From Carya illinoinensis (taxonomy: Eukaryota > Streptophyta > Magnoliopsida > Fagales > Juglandaceae), in contig NC_056759.1 in assembly GCF_018687715.1 (NCBI RefSeq), forward strand, positions 29,138,385 through 29,202,384: a DNA stretch of 64,000 nt, given 5' to 3'. Shown in pieces: positions 34,126 through 43,650 of this stretch. Both the position numbers and the translations under genes were made by a program. The notes below the pieces were generated by a model, which was not told the origin of the DNA, made no database searches, and was given only the letters and a program-made list of their open reading frames with translations. Within the stretch, counting starts at the first letter, position 1. Each line of letters starts with the position of its first letter.

Positions 34126-34929
34126 CTAATCAGATTGCACTACTTTGATTTTGGTATTAAAATATCGTTCAACGTATGATTGAAATTTGAGAAAAATACG
34201 ACTAACATCACTTTTTAGAGAGATGGGATAAAGCCATGAATATTTGCTAAATGTATCCAAAAAAGAAACATAATATTTATGACCAGTGTTTGAACAAATA
34301 GGAGCAAGATCCCATACATTAGTATAGATTAATGCTAAAGGTTCTGTAGCTTGAGTTAAAGAAGTGGAAAATGGTAATTGCCGACTCTTTGAACTCAAGC
34401 AAGCAGAGCATTTTTGAGAGATGGAGGGACGATGTACTGGGACTTGCATTTGATGAAGCACACGATGAACAATTTGAAATGAAGGATGACCCATGCGAGC
34501 ATGCCATAAGGAGAGAGTTGAGTGTTCACTTGAGAAAGCGGAAGGAGCACATTTATTTTGAGTGGATGAAATTTGATAGAGTCCATTGTTACTTTGGCCT
34601 TGGAGCAGCAACTTCCCCGTAACTCGATCCTTCAAAAGAAAATAAGATGGGTGGAATTCAAAAAATGTGTTGGTATCTTTTGTGAAGCATTGCACAGAAA
34701 GCAAATTTTTGAAAATACAGGGAACATGTAAAACATTGTTGAGGTGAAATTTAAATGAAGCAGTAGCAATTTGGGTGGTTCCAATATGGTGAATAGGAAG
34801 ACCATTACCATTGCCGACACGAATTGTGTCAGATCCAGAGTATTCTTCAGCTTTAACATTCAGATTGGCAAGTTGCAAAGTGAGGTGGTGTGCAGCACCC
34901 GAGTCTAGATACCAGTTTGCATCAGTCAA
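34126..34929 (-). pseudogene. copia protease and integrase N-terminal part
   Basis: This 267-residue frame starts MTDANWYLDSGAAHHLT with the protease active site DSG. It continues through the protease flap (GNGNGLPI) and the pre-integrase zone (LWHARMGHPSFQIVHRVL, His pair of the HHCC finger; CSACLSSKSRQLPF, Cys pair). The integrase core start YTNVWDLAPICSNTGHKYYV follows, where the first Asp of the usual HTDVWGP is changed to Asn (TNVWD), and FLDTFSKYSWLYPI has the second Asp region. It ends at a stop where the catalytic domain continues. Confidence 0.88.
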
Positions 34930-34989
34930 ATTTTTGGAGGCTCATAATTATGCTTGGCCTTAAGAGTAGTCTCGCTGGTAAGATTCACC

Positions 34990-35890
34990 ATACCTGTGAT
35001 AACAATCCAATGCCACATGACCCGTTTTGTTGCAAACTTGGCAAACAGGACGAGAGCTATTGGAGGAGGATGGACAACTTCAACCACGTCCCCTACCTCG
35101 GTAGTTTCGAGATGGTGAATTCTGATAATTTCCTCGTCCATTTTGGCTTGGAGAGCTGAGACGATTGCCACGGCCACCACGATTTGTGGTTTTGCGGGAT
35201 GTGAAATTAGCATTGGCGATAGTTAGTTCAACTGCTGCTCTAATCACTTTTCATGAGCAAGGAGATGACCATAAAGGTCTTCAATTTATAGAGGTTCAAC
35301 TCTAGTGGTAACAGATGTGACAAAGGAGTCATAATCTGGTCCAAGGCCTGCAAGAAGAAAGGAGACAAGTTCATAATTATTCAAGGGTTGATCAACAGCA
35401 GCAAGGGTGTCTGTAAGATTTGTAAATTGCTGGAAATAATCAACAATGGAGAGGTTGGCTTTTTTTAGGGTGGCGAGCTGGAAATGAATATGCGTGATCC
35501 GAGCATGAGAGGTGGAGGAAAACATTCGTTCTAGTGCAAGCCACATATCACGCGAGGTAGTGCACTTAACGACATGAGATAAAAAAAAAATTCCGTGAGG
35601 GAAGAAGTAAGAGCACTCAAGATGAGTTGATCTTGAAGATGCCAGGAGTGGAAGGCAGGATTTGGAATGCTACGTGCTTTGGTATTTTCAGTGGAAGATA
35701 TATGAGTAGGTGGTGCTGGGAGGGAACCATCAACATAGCCGAATAAATGGGTGCCTTTGAGATGGAACAATTTGGGCACACTAGAGCAGGTAATTATCAA
35801 GACTTAATTTGATGGAGATGAAGGGATGAGGAGTAAGAGAAGTGGGTGGGGTGGGGATAAGAGCAAAGGACAAAGTGGGAACTGAGGAGG
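34990..35890 (-). pseudogene. copia gag with zinc knuckle, broken
   Basis: 35531-35800 is the gag N-terminus (VPKLFHLKGTHLFGYVDGSL, then LSALTSSLTE). 35286-35546 is the UBN2 core (MWLALERMFSSTSHARI, LKKANLSIVDYFQQFTNL, LAGLGPDYDSFVTSV). A zinc knuckle (CX2C...GHVALDC) reads from about 35005 to 35045. Frame changes separate the parts. Confidence 0.85.
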
Positions 35891-35920
35891 CCATATTAGG
35901 ATTTAGACGTTTGTCACTTA

Positions 35921-35933
35921 GGCTCTGATACCA
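35921..35933 (-). other. Primer-binding site (initiator tRNA-Met)
   Basis: The minus strand reads TGGTATCAGAGCC, the canonical plant copia site, directly joined to the 5' LTR. Confidence 0.93.
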
Positions 35934-36179
35934 TGTAGAATTTCAAATAATTGGAGAATTGTTGCCTTACCTTAAACGTAGGTATAGGCGTATATTTATA
36001 ATGATGAAAAATATATTCTGTTACAATTAAATCATGGAAGGATAAAAACAGAGGAGTACATTTGAATTTAAACTGATCACATATCTAAACAAACGTATCA
36101 ACAATCTAGGGAATTATTTGAACACGTCTTCATGTAACTGCTTTGTGATCCAGTTGTTGCTGTGGATACGTCTCTAACA
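35934..36179 (-). repeat. 5' LTR of the 31.8-36.2 kb copia element
   Basis: It starts TGTAGAATTTC and ends GTCTCTAACA on the plus strand. It lies about 350 bases upstream of the ZRK start codon and is transcribed away from that gene. Confidence 0.95.
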
Positions 36180-36361
36180 ATGTGTGATTGAGGAAACGTG
36201 GTGGAAAAAAACACAGAATCCGACCGACATATTCCAACCCAGATAGTAGGATGTCCTACCATGTACAACCTACTCATGACCACTATAACGTGTGTTGACC
36301 AGCTTATTAGTTTCCGCGAAATTTCCCTCTACTCTCGGAGGGCAAGAGACTTCCCGCTTAC

Positions 36362-36445
36362 CTGGAAACCACCTCTCTCTTATCGTGGACTGGAAACCAC
36401 CTCTCTCTTATCGTGGACTGGAAACCACCTCTCTCTTATCGTGGA
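36362..36445. repeat. 28-bp tandem repeat, three perfect copies, in the ZRK leader
   Basis: Units 36362-36389, 36390-36417 and 36418-36445 are identical, each starting CTGGAAACCACC and ending TATCGTGGA. The matching place upstream of the ZRK pseudogene (about 21382-21412) has a single diverged unit, so the expansion happened in this copy. It lies about 80 bases upstream of the start codon. Confidence 0.95.
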
Positions 36446-36526
36446 CGGAAAGGACTAAGGCATTTAAAGGTTAGGGCTGTGTTCAAGCCTCCCTTACCGG
36501 AGAGAGACAACTTTAATTAGTTAAGA

Positions 36527-37537
36527 ATGTTGAGAAAGCAGAGGGAGAGAAAGAGAGAAAGAGAGAGAGCATTTATAGAGAATGGAGGCAGGGTACTTGA
36601 GAAGCTGGTTTCCATTTGTAATGGCAAACCTATTCCCATACGTACCTTCTCCTTTGCAGAGTTGAGCAAAACCACAAATAACTTTGATCCTCAACTTGTT
36701 ATACGTGAAGTGTGGCCTTATCAATGGTGTAAAGGTTATCTTGAAGGCCGAACTATTTTCATTAAGAAAGCGGAAGATGTCGATTCAAAGGAGAAGTTGT
36801 TCACCGATTTAGCAATTTCTGCAAAGGTGAGTGCTCACAAGAATGTTCTAAAGCTCGTTGGTTGTTGCCTTGAGACTCGAAATGTCATTTTAGTGTATGA
36901 ATTTGCTGGGAAGGGAACCCTAAGGGATCTTATTGTCGCCTCTAATAAAGAGCCCCTGACGTGGGAGAGTAGGCTAAGGATGGCAAGAGAGATTGCTCAT
37001 GCAATTTCATATCTCCACACAGCATTCTCTAGACCCATCATCCATACCGATATTGGACTACATAATATCTTCATAGACTGCCATGGGGTTCCAAAACTAA
37101 CTGGTTTTTCAAAGTCTTTAATAATCCCTGAGGGTGAAACTCATGTCAGGGTGGATGGTCATGAAAGGGAATGTTTTTGGCATCCTATGAGAGAACCATG
37201 CCCCTACTATAGGGAGACGAGGTGCATAACAGAGAAAAGTGATGTCTATTTCTTCGGTGCAACTGTCTTGAAAATTTTAACTGGATTGAGTCATCATTTT
37301 TATTATCGGGCAATAGATAATCTAAAGGAGGCACTAATTGAATTTAGAAATTGTGCTATAAATTCAGTGGTGGATCCTGTAATCATGGCAGGGGAATTAA
37401 GAGGAGCTGGAGTGGACCAGCAATTCCAAGCTGTGCGGGACCTTGCTTTAAGGTGCTTGAAGGAGGACCCTATGGAAAGACCAACCATGGTTGATGCTAC
37501 CAAAGAACTCAGACGAATCGAAAAGTTTATCCTGTAA
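36527..37537 (+). CDS. ZED1-related (ZRK / RLCK-XII type) pseudokinase
   Basis: 336 residues, single exon, typical of the ZRK family, whose members are catalytically weak or dead kinases that bind the receptor ZAR1 and act as adaptor or decoy for pathogen effectors in the cytosol. Seen: FSFAELSKTTNNFDP (41-55), as at the start of RLCK/WAK-like kinase domains; no glycine-rich loop; Lys in IFIKK (77-81); LVGCCLETRNVILVYEF (110-126); HTDIGLHNIF (173-182) where HRDxKxxN is usual, so the Arg and Lys are lost while Asp and Asn remain; TGF (192-194) in place of DFG; the C-lobe SDVYFFGATVLKILTG (238-253) and DPMERPTM (314-321). The start at 36527 is the first ATG; a TTTAAAG box lies near 36463. GA-rich DNA encodes the Arg/Glu-rich first 14 residues, so a later start cannot be excluded. 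A WAK-like kinase is the alternative, but the missing DFG favours ZRK. Confidence 0.88.
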   Translation: MLRKQRERKRERERAFIENGGRVLEKLVSICNGKPIPIRTFSFAELSKTTNNFDPQLVIREVWPYQWCKGYLEGRTIFIKKAEDVDSKEKLFTDLAISAKVSAHKNVLKLVGCCLETRNVILVYEFAGKGTLRDLIVASNKEPLTWESRLRMAREIAHAISYLHTAFSRPIIHTDIGLHNIFIDCHGVPKLTGFSKSLIIPEGETHVRVDGHERECFWHPMREPCPYYRETRCITEKSDVYFFGATVLKILTGLSHHFYYRAIDNLKEALIEFRNCAINSVVDPVIMAGELRGAGVDQQFQAVRDLALRCLKEDPMERPTMVDATKELRRIEKFIL

Positions 37538-37654
37538 TTATTTTGAAGTTCAGTAAAATCTATGTTTCTTTGTTGTCATTTATCTCGTAATTATTTTGAA
37601 GTTCCGTAAAATGTCCCTCAACTTTCATGGGCGAGAGAAATAATTCGTGATAGA

Positions 37655-37787
37655 GAGAGAGAGAACTTGTTAGGAATATGCAGGGCCGCGTTCAAGCCAT
37701 GCATACTAGAGACGGAGAACTTGTTAAGAATACGCAGAAGAAAGAGGGAAAGGGGGAGAGAGATGGAGCGAGAGCATTTATACAGAA
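37655..37787 (+). pseudogene. 5' fragment of a further ZRK copy
   Basis: 37660-37787 repeats the leader and start of the ZRK gene: GCGTTCAAGCC matches GTGTTCAAGCC at 36480, and CTTGTTAAGAATACGCAGAA with GAGCATTTATACAGAATG matches 36519-36583 (GAGCATTTATAGAGAATG). The match stops where the LTR at 37788 begins, so a fourth copy was probably cut off by that insertion. Confidence 0.75.
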
Positions 37788-38709
37788 TGTGAATTATCCA
37801 AGTACCCCTGTGAATTCACGGAATTGTTTAGTACAAGTTCTATTGAACAAATTGGTTAGATCTCATTCTTACAATTATTTAATCAATCAAACATATAACA
37901 TAAGGTAAATAAATTGAATAACACAAAGATTGATTACAAAGGGAAACATTTAAAGAACTCTTTAAATGTAAAACCTAATAGACAGCTAAACTCATAAAAG
38001 TCAATTTTATTATTTGAAAATCAAATTTCAAATAAGTTCTCAATTAAAAAACCTTTTGTCAATTGACTCTCTTACTTGACCAGACAAACAACCCATTTTT
38101 CTTTTACTGCAATAGTAGCTAAAACCTCTAACGATCTTCAAATATTGGCTTTTCTCCTAGAACTCCAGGGGCTGAAACTCGACCAATCAAATCTCTAACA
38201 TGGAGCATGATCACACTCTTTGAGAGAAACAATATGAAAATTCACTAAGGAATTTTCTCACCAAAATATGCACCAGAAAGTGCTCTAGAAAATATCTAAA
38301 TATGAATCTCTACCGATCCTAACCAGTAGGATCTCTTAAATAAACAATCTAGAAAGTGTTCTAGTTTCAGTAAGATTCTGCTAACGGATAGAATCTATTG
38401 CGAAGACGTCTCTTGACATATTTCTGACATTTTGCGATAATTCTTTTCTATAGTAATTGATTTCTATTCAGCTTCTGTTATGGATAAGTGCAGATCCTTA
38501 TAGACTCGAATTTCACATAAATGACTTATCTAAACAACTTCTAAGACTTCTAGATAAACTCAGTATTGTTATATAAAGTCAATAATTATTTTACATTCAT
38601 TCATAATTACAAACACAATGATAGGATAAACCTTATCATTTTAGTCACCTAGTCATGTTCAAACTTATCAACTTAGTCACCAAGTCCTAACCAAAATCTT
38701 GCATCTACA
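37788..38709 (-). repeat. SIRE-like copia 3' LTR with adjoining polypurine tract
   Basis: On the minus strand GCCAACGGGGGAAAT (about 38710-38724) is a polypurine tract of the type that precedes the 3' LTR in SIRE/Maximus elements, and TGTAGATGC begins the LTR. The other end is placed at TGTGAATTATCC (37788), where ZRK homology stops, giving 922 bp. The tract AAGATTGATTACAAAG with AAAGAACTCTTTAAATG resembles the LTR at 63604-64000. No 5' LTR was found. Confidence 0.6.
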
Positions 38710-38819
38710 ATTTCCCCCGTTGGCGGATTGGTGACAAAATCAACTTTGATGAATATAATATAGACCTGTCAAAACAAAACAAGCAGACCAAGAGCCAAGT
38801 AGAAATTCCAAGCAAATAA
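38710..38819 (-). other. Short internal remnant beside the SIRE-like LTR
   Basis: Sequence just inside the polypurine tract (ATTGGTGACAAAATCAAC on the plus strand). It is probably the 3' end of the SIRE-like element and joins a different truncated copia element at about 38820. Confidence 0.4.
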
Positions 38820-38961
38820 TCAAGAATAGCAAATAAGAGTGAGTGGAAATAGAGATGCTAAAGGCTTTGTGAGCAGGGGAAAGACGAGTGTAAGAGAGAT
38901 ACCTTGAGAAATCAAAAGCTTTATTAGAAGCCTACTGTGTGGAACCCGAAGAGAGTAAAGA

Positions 38962-39756
38962 TTAATCAAAAGTTTGGACCATTTTGCAATGGTAGTCCTG
39001 CAAATAAGAGGGTGGTTGTTTGATTCGAGAAGATCTCCTAGGAATAGCATCAACCAGATCATGATGGTCTGGACTAATGTCATTAGAAAGGGGAATATGA
39101 ACTGGCAGAGAAGAATTAATATCATCAACACAGACAGGAAGAACAAGATCAGATGAAGAATCACAAGTCAGATTTTGAATTTGAAAAGGGAATGAAGTCT
39201 CATGAAAAATAACATCATGAGATACAAAAATGGATTTAGTATCAAGATTTAAGAGTTTATAACCCTTGGTATCGTATGAATAACTAAGAAATACACATCT
39301 CTTAGCACGAGGATCAAATTTGGTCTCATGAGGAGAGACATTAGTAGCAAAACATAAGCAGTCGAATACCTTCAAATGAGAATAAAAAAACTTTTTGGAA
39401 AACAAAAGCTCCTAAGGAGACTTATTGTTTAACAAAGGGGAAGGAGATCTATTGATAAAGTATATAGTTGTCATGATACAATCACCCCAATAGGATAAAG
39501 GAATGTTAGATTGAAATTTGAAAGCCCTAGCAACATTTAATAAATGTTGGTGTTTCCTTTCAAGGACTCTATTTTGTTGTGGTGTGTATGGACAGCTATG
39601 TTGACGTATAATGCCTTTGGAAGAGAAGAGAGTGGACATATTGAATTCTGTTCCATTATCAGAATGAAAAATCCTGACTTTGGATGAAAATTGTGTTTCA
39701 ACCATAGCCAAGAAAGACTCAATGGTGCTGCGAGTTTGGGACTTGAATTTTAACAA
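38962..39756 (-). pseudogene. copia integrase fragment
   Basis: 39412-39756 reads KVRIFHSDNGTEFNMS (second catalytic Asp block), CPYTPQQNRVLERKHQHLLN (the Glu block, PQQNxVxExKH) and YWGDCIMTTIYFINRSPS. 38962-39405 continues with FDCLCFATNVSPHETKFDPR, RCVFLSYSYDTKGYKLL and the linker rich in Ser/Pro. One stop lies between the frames. Confidence 0.88.
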
Positions 39757-40029
39757 ATAAATCCAAGTGCAACGAGTGAAATCATCAACTATTGTTAAAA
39801 AATAATGATGACCATTATTAGTAAGAATAGCAAATGGTCCCCAAAGATCACAATGAATAAGCTCAAAAGGAATAATAGATTTAATTGAGCTTCTAGAAAA
39901 AGAAGGTCTATGCTATTTAGCTAATGGATAGATTCAACATTGATCATTATTATGCTGAAATTGTACATTAGGAATTACATCATGTAACAAATGCATTCGG
40001 GACAAAGACATATGTCCTAATCGACTATG

Positions 40030-40509
40030 TCACAAAGTATTTGCAGAAATTGAAGATGAAACTGAATTGAAAAACTGAGAACCAGGACATGAAGAAAAAC
40101 TAAAGTTCAGCAAATATAATCCATTCTTTTGATCAGCCATTCCAATCATTTTCCAAGCAAGCAGGTCTTGAATTAAGCATTTGTCAGTCAAAAATATCAT
40201 GGCAAGATTAGAAGTTGAGGTGAGTTTATTCACATAAATTAAATTGAAAGTAAATAAAGGAACATATAGAACATGATGTAAGGTTAAGCTTGCCGAAAGC
40301 ATAACTGAACCTATATGAGTCACAAAAGCAAAATGACCATTTGGTAGGCTAACAGTGGCACTAACAGATTCAGGAGGTGAAGTGAAAAGAGACAAAGAGC
40401 AGACCATGTGGTCCGTAGCTCCACTGTCAACAATCCAAATATTCGGGAAACGTAATTGTGATGAAAAATTAGAATTAACAAAAGAAAAAGAAGAAGAAAT
40501 ACCTGCCAT
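40030..40509 (-). pseudogene. copia protease and pre-integrase fragment
   Basis: IWIVDSGATDHMVCS is the aspartic protease site. TVSLPNGHFAFVTHIGSV and LHHVLYVPLFTFNLIYVNKL follow, ending in DQKNGLYLL before the integrase zinc finger. A stop near 40027 and frame changes separate it from integrase. Confidence 0.88.
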
Positions 40510-40744
40510 ATTGGCATAACTGGTAGGCTGTGATGAGTTGGATGGAGAAGAAAAACCTAGAGGAGAGTCTGGTTTAAGTTAAGTGTGCAAGGCATTGAGA
40601 AGTTGTTGAATTTTCTCTTGAGAAAGAACTTGACTAGGATTAGGAACTGTGTTTGCCTCTAGGGAAGTAGACACTTGATTGGCAGATGGACGGTGATAGC
40701 TAGATTTTGCATCACTTGAATTCTTTCTCTTTGATACCCAACAT

Positions 40745-40757
40745 GGCTCTGATACCA
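40745..40757 (-). other. Primer-binding site (initiator tRNA-Met)
   Basis: The minus strand reads TGGTATCAGAGCC, directly inside the 5' LTR that starts (plus strand) at TGTAAAAAACC, position 40758. Confidence 0.9.
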
Positions 40758-40961
40758 TGTAAAAAACCTAAAACAAGAAATTGGGGAAATTCCCCTCGTG
40801 CTCTCTAAATGTATTTCAAAGTAAAAAATGTTTTTGATCAAGGTCAAAGTACAAATAAGTGCCCAACTTATATACAAGTTAACAAAATAGTCTGGGCCTA
40901 ACTTAACCGAATACAAATGTGTAACTTAAGACATTGCCAGCTAACTAACTTTAATAAGATT

Positions 40962-41554
40962 GGCCTCATTATCTCCAATCTCATCAGCTCGAGTAATTTA
41001 TAATACTAATGACCTCAGTTTAGTCAGGTTTATTAGCTCACTAATCCAACAACCTTCCAACTGGTCTGATTTGGCAGGTCTAAAAACCCAAGAACACGTC
41101 AAGGTTGGAAAGCGTTCCCAAACCTTTAGGCAAGTATTCAAGTGAAACACAATGACTGACATCTAAGACATTGAGCTTCTTCAAAGCCAATATGTAAATT
41201 GGAAGCGTTTTCAGATTTTGACAATAACTCACATCCGTAATCTGAAGGTTGCTAATTAAGCTTTTAAAGTGAGTGTGACAATTGAACTAGTGGATGAGTG
41301 CTGGTCAAACTAGCGTAAGTTAAGTGCTGAATAGAGCAAATATGATTTAGAATACCTGAGAGAGGTGTTTCAATGATTGATTTGAAAACATCTAGTACCT
41401 GTAAGTATCAGGACTGCCAAAGTGCTTTTGATCCCCAAATGGCGACAACTAATGTCATCTTTTCTAAAGAATGTGTCATCATCTGAGAATTTTAGGATAA
41501 AATCATGAACCATATCATGAATTGCACAAGTAGAAATCGTTCCATTATATGTCT
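40962..41554 (-). pseudogene. ZAR1: ZAR1-like fragment A (LRR middle to end of NB-ARC)
   Basis: Aligns on the minus strand with about 46597-47284 of the intact ZAR1 gene, from the LRR block around LINLTKLRSLELQ back to the IHDMVRD region. A deletion joins AAGTGCTTTT to GATCCCCAAATGG, removing about 107 bases relative to the intact gene, at a short shared TTTTGATCCC. Further small indels and stops are present. The 5' edge at 41554 passes straight into a copia RT fragment; the 3' edge is cut by a copia LTR. Confidence 0.88.
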
Positions 41555-41690
41555 AAATACTGACTAATTGAATTTACAGCATAAAAAAGATCTGGTCTGG
41601 TTATTGTCGAATAGAGAAGATGACCAATGAGTTTTCTGTAAGAACTTGGATCAGATAATGAAGCGCAATCAGACTTTGACAATTTGCAAT
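41555..41690 (-). pseudogene. copia connection-domain scrap joined to ZAR1 fragment A
   Basis: GATCTGGTCTGGTTATTG with CCAATGAGTTTTCTGTAAGAA matches the copia piece at 45470-45540 (YRRLIGRMLYL on the minus strand). The boundary with ZAR1 sequence is the same one seen at 44338. Confidence 0.75.
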
Positions 41691-42502
41691 TTTGATCAAT
41701 GGGAGATTTTAATAACTAATTAGATATAACAATATTATAATATTTAAATTAGTTGGATAATAATAGATATGAACAAGTAAATATATTTAAATATACACAA
41801 ATTTTAATTAAGTATAATAATAATAACTATAAAAGAGTTAAAGGTGTAATATCACTGCCCCTCAACCAAATTTATTAAAAAAAAAAACTAACACATTAAA
41901 TGCCACTATATTGAACTAATTACCAGCATCATAAAAATCTGTCAGTTTGATTTCCTTAGAGCAGTGTTCGTTATATATATACCATTGAAAAAAGAAAACA
42001 ATTAATTCTTACACAATTGGCGTAACCGTCGTTTATAATATATAAGAAGGTATTAGAATGCGTGTTACCTTTTTTAAGGAGTTAGCTTGTGGGCTTAGAG
42101 AGAGATATATATATATATATATATATACATATTTATATTTATATGAGTAATGCTAGCGTGTTGTCCAGCTTTAACTGCTGGGCATGGTCGTTAGAATAAA
42201 TTTGTCCTCATATTTTTCCTTCTTTTCTTTTTCACATTTTTTAAGCATATTTAAATATTTTTAAAAAATTTAAAAAAAAATACCAATACATTAAAAATTA
42301 CTTCCTTAATCACTATAAAAAAAAATTAAATATATGAGCAATCAAAATAAAGAACCAAACCCAGATAACATACTAGCATTTTCTTTTATATATATATATA
42401 CACACACACACACATTATTCACCCGGCCGAAATGGCTGAATGGACAGTAATGATCGAAACTCTGTAATTTTTTACAAGAAGGAGCGGTGTTTAATTATTG
42501 GG
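41691..42502. other. AT-rich intergenic DNA with a TA microsatellite and a small MITE
   Basis: A TA run lies at 42106-42126 and another with CA units at 42388-42414. A possible MITE at about 42148-42400 starts TAATGCTAGCGTG and ends ACTAGCATT, i.e. inverted AATGCTAG ends, with a core like those near 8.95 and 58.1 kb. No gene is seen. Confidence 0.5.
42148..42381. mobile_element. MITE with inverted AATGCTAG ends
   Basis: The left end is AATGCTAGCGTGTTG and the right end AACATACTAGCATT. The core contains TTTAAATATTTTTAAAAAAT and CATTAAAAATTACTTCC, shared with sequence inside the AAA-ATPase intron. The target duplication was not resolved. Confidence 0.5.
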
Positions 42503-42515
42503 CTTATTTAGAATG

Positions 42516-43528
42516 TTTTTTTTTTTTTTTTTTGAAATAGTGAATTCATTCATCAAGCCGAAATTACAAATGTGACTTATTAATACAGGAAAAACCAAAC
42601 TATAAGCCAACCTAAGCATCGGCTCTGGAGCATCCCCTCACACAAGGTGACAAATATTGTCTTAACTTCTAAAACTTTCCGAAGAGAGAGCACACTCTGA
42701 ATAAACAGAGTGACAAGGCCCCTCCATCCCCTAAAGAGACGGAGTATGGGATATTACTACTATGGACACTAAGTCCAAAAGCCTATTACTACAAATTACT
42801 AATAAAACTACGTAATACTACATTACAAAAAAATAACAAAACAATCGAAACATAAACACAAGCACCGGCATGAGCCTCGACGGCACACCCTCTGCAGGCA
42901 TCGGCATCACGAGTCCAGGAACGACACGAGTACCCAGTTCGTGTATGGACTACAAAACCTCTACCAGAGGTCGGCCATATGTCCACCAACCATAACAATG
43001 TTTGCCACTCTCGACTAGCACTAGCCCAAGATTATGACCGATCAAAACACTCCTCACCCCGCTCGGTTAAAATACAAATTAAGAACAAACACCAAAACAT
43101 CAACAGAATGGAGGGACGAAATACAAAAAACCAGAGGTTGTGGTGCAAGTGTAGTTGGAGGAGAGCTGACGGTCGGTCTATGCTTTCCCAGAGTCTGAGG
43201 TTCCAGAAAAGCCAAGTTTTGAATCGGCCGGTGGCTCCCTGGTGGCGCGTGGCAACCACGCTATGGAGCGTCCGAGACTTCGTCCAGCGCATGCGAGCTA
43301 CCCGCCAGTTTGTTTGGCGCCGGGTTCGGTAGACTTGAAGATCGGCTACTGGCCAACATCCTGGCGGGGTGCGTGTTGGCAGATCGCGGTTAGAAACGAC
43401 CCGGTCGGCACTTCCCCTTATTTGCCTGAAAACACACCTACAAACTAAAAAACGAAAAAAGACACAAAATGTAGAAAAAAGAAATGAAAAGGGGAGGGGG
43501 AGGGGGAGGGGGAGGGAAGAGAAGGAAA

Positions 43529-43560
<32 letters not shown>

Positions 43561-43650
43561 GAAGGGATGGGAGCCCTGTCCAGGAGGATCCGTGGATTTA
43601 GGGTTAGGGTTTGTTTAGAGAGAAGGGAGAGAGTCTAGGGAGAAGGGAGG
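42516..43650 (-). mobile_element. Poly(A) retroelement of 1.1 kb with 13-base target duplications
   Basis: CTTATTTAGAATG occurs at 42503-42515 and again at 43651-43663. The insert begins on the plus strand with 18 Ts, so it is a minus-strand retroposed copy with a poly(A) tail. Its 5' part (minus strand) is CT-rich and holds CCCTAACCCTAAATCC and a 31-base C run. Its 3' end GAATGAATTCACTATTTC before the A tail resembles the 3' end of the element at 51635-53122. No reverse transcriptase is present, so it is a truncated LINE, a non-autonomous LINE derivative or a retroposed transcript. Confidence 0.75.
43529..43559. repeat. G homopolymer, 31 bases
   Basis: An unbroken run of G after GGGGGA repeats (43490-43515). 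It lies in the 5' part of the retroelement, as a C run on that element's sense strand. The exact length is prone to sequencing error. Confidence 0.9.

Larger units (their letters stand above)
31834..36179 (-). mobile_element. Complete but degenerate Ty1/copia element upstream of the ZRK gene
   Basis: 4,346 bp; LTRs 31834-32106 (273 bp) and 35934-36179 (246 bp), identical target duplications ATGTG at 31829-31833 and 36180-36184. The length difference is a 27-base duplication containing TTGTTGCTGTGGATAAG in the left LTR. Outside that, about 18 differences (~7%) by eye. The minus-strand order is gag, protease, integrase, RT, RNase H. The primer site is perfect for initiator tRNA-Met, and the polypurine tract TTGAGGGGGCA lies next to the 3' LTR (32104-32117). 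Stops and frameshifts break the polyprotein. The RT style suggests the Ale-like group (inference). Confidence 0.96.
38820..40954 (-). mobile_element. Truncated copia element with 5' LTR, lacking RT, RNase H and 3' LTR
   Basis: The minus-strand order is 5' LTR (about 40758-40954), primer site, end of gag, protease, integrase, linker, then loss of RT. gag is mostly deleted: only a Ser/Gln-rich tail (LSQEKIQQLLNALHT) precedes protease. The linker ends near 38830 after RRSSRIKQPPSYLQDYHC. It interrupts the ZAR1-like fragment that begins at 40962. The right edge is judged from where ZAR1 similarity starts; no target duplication can be checked because the other end is gone. Confidence 0.85.
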
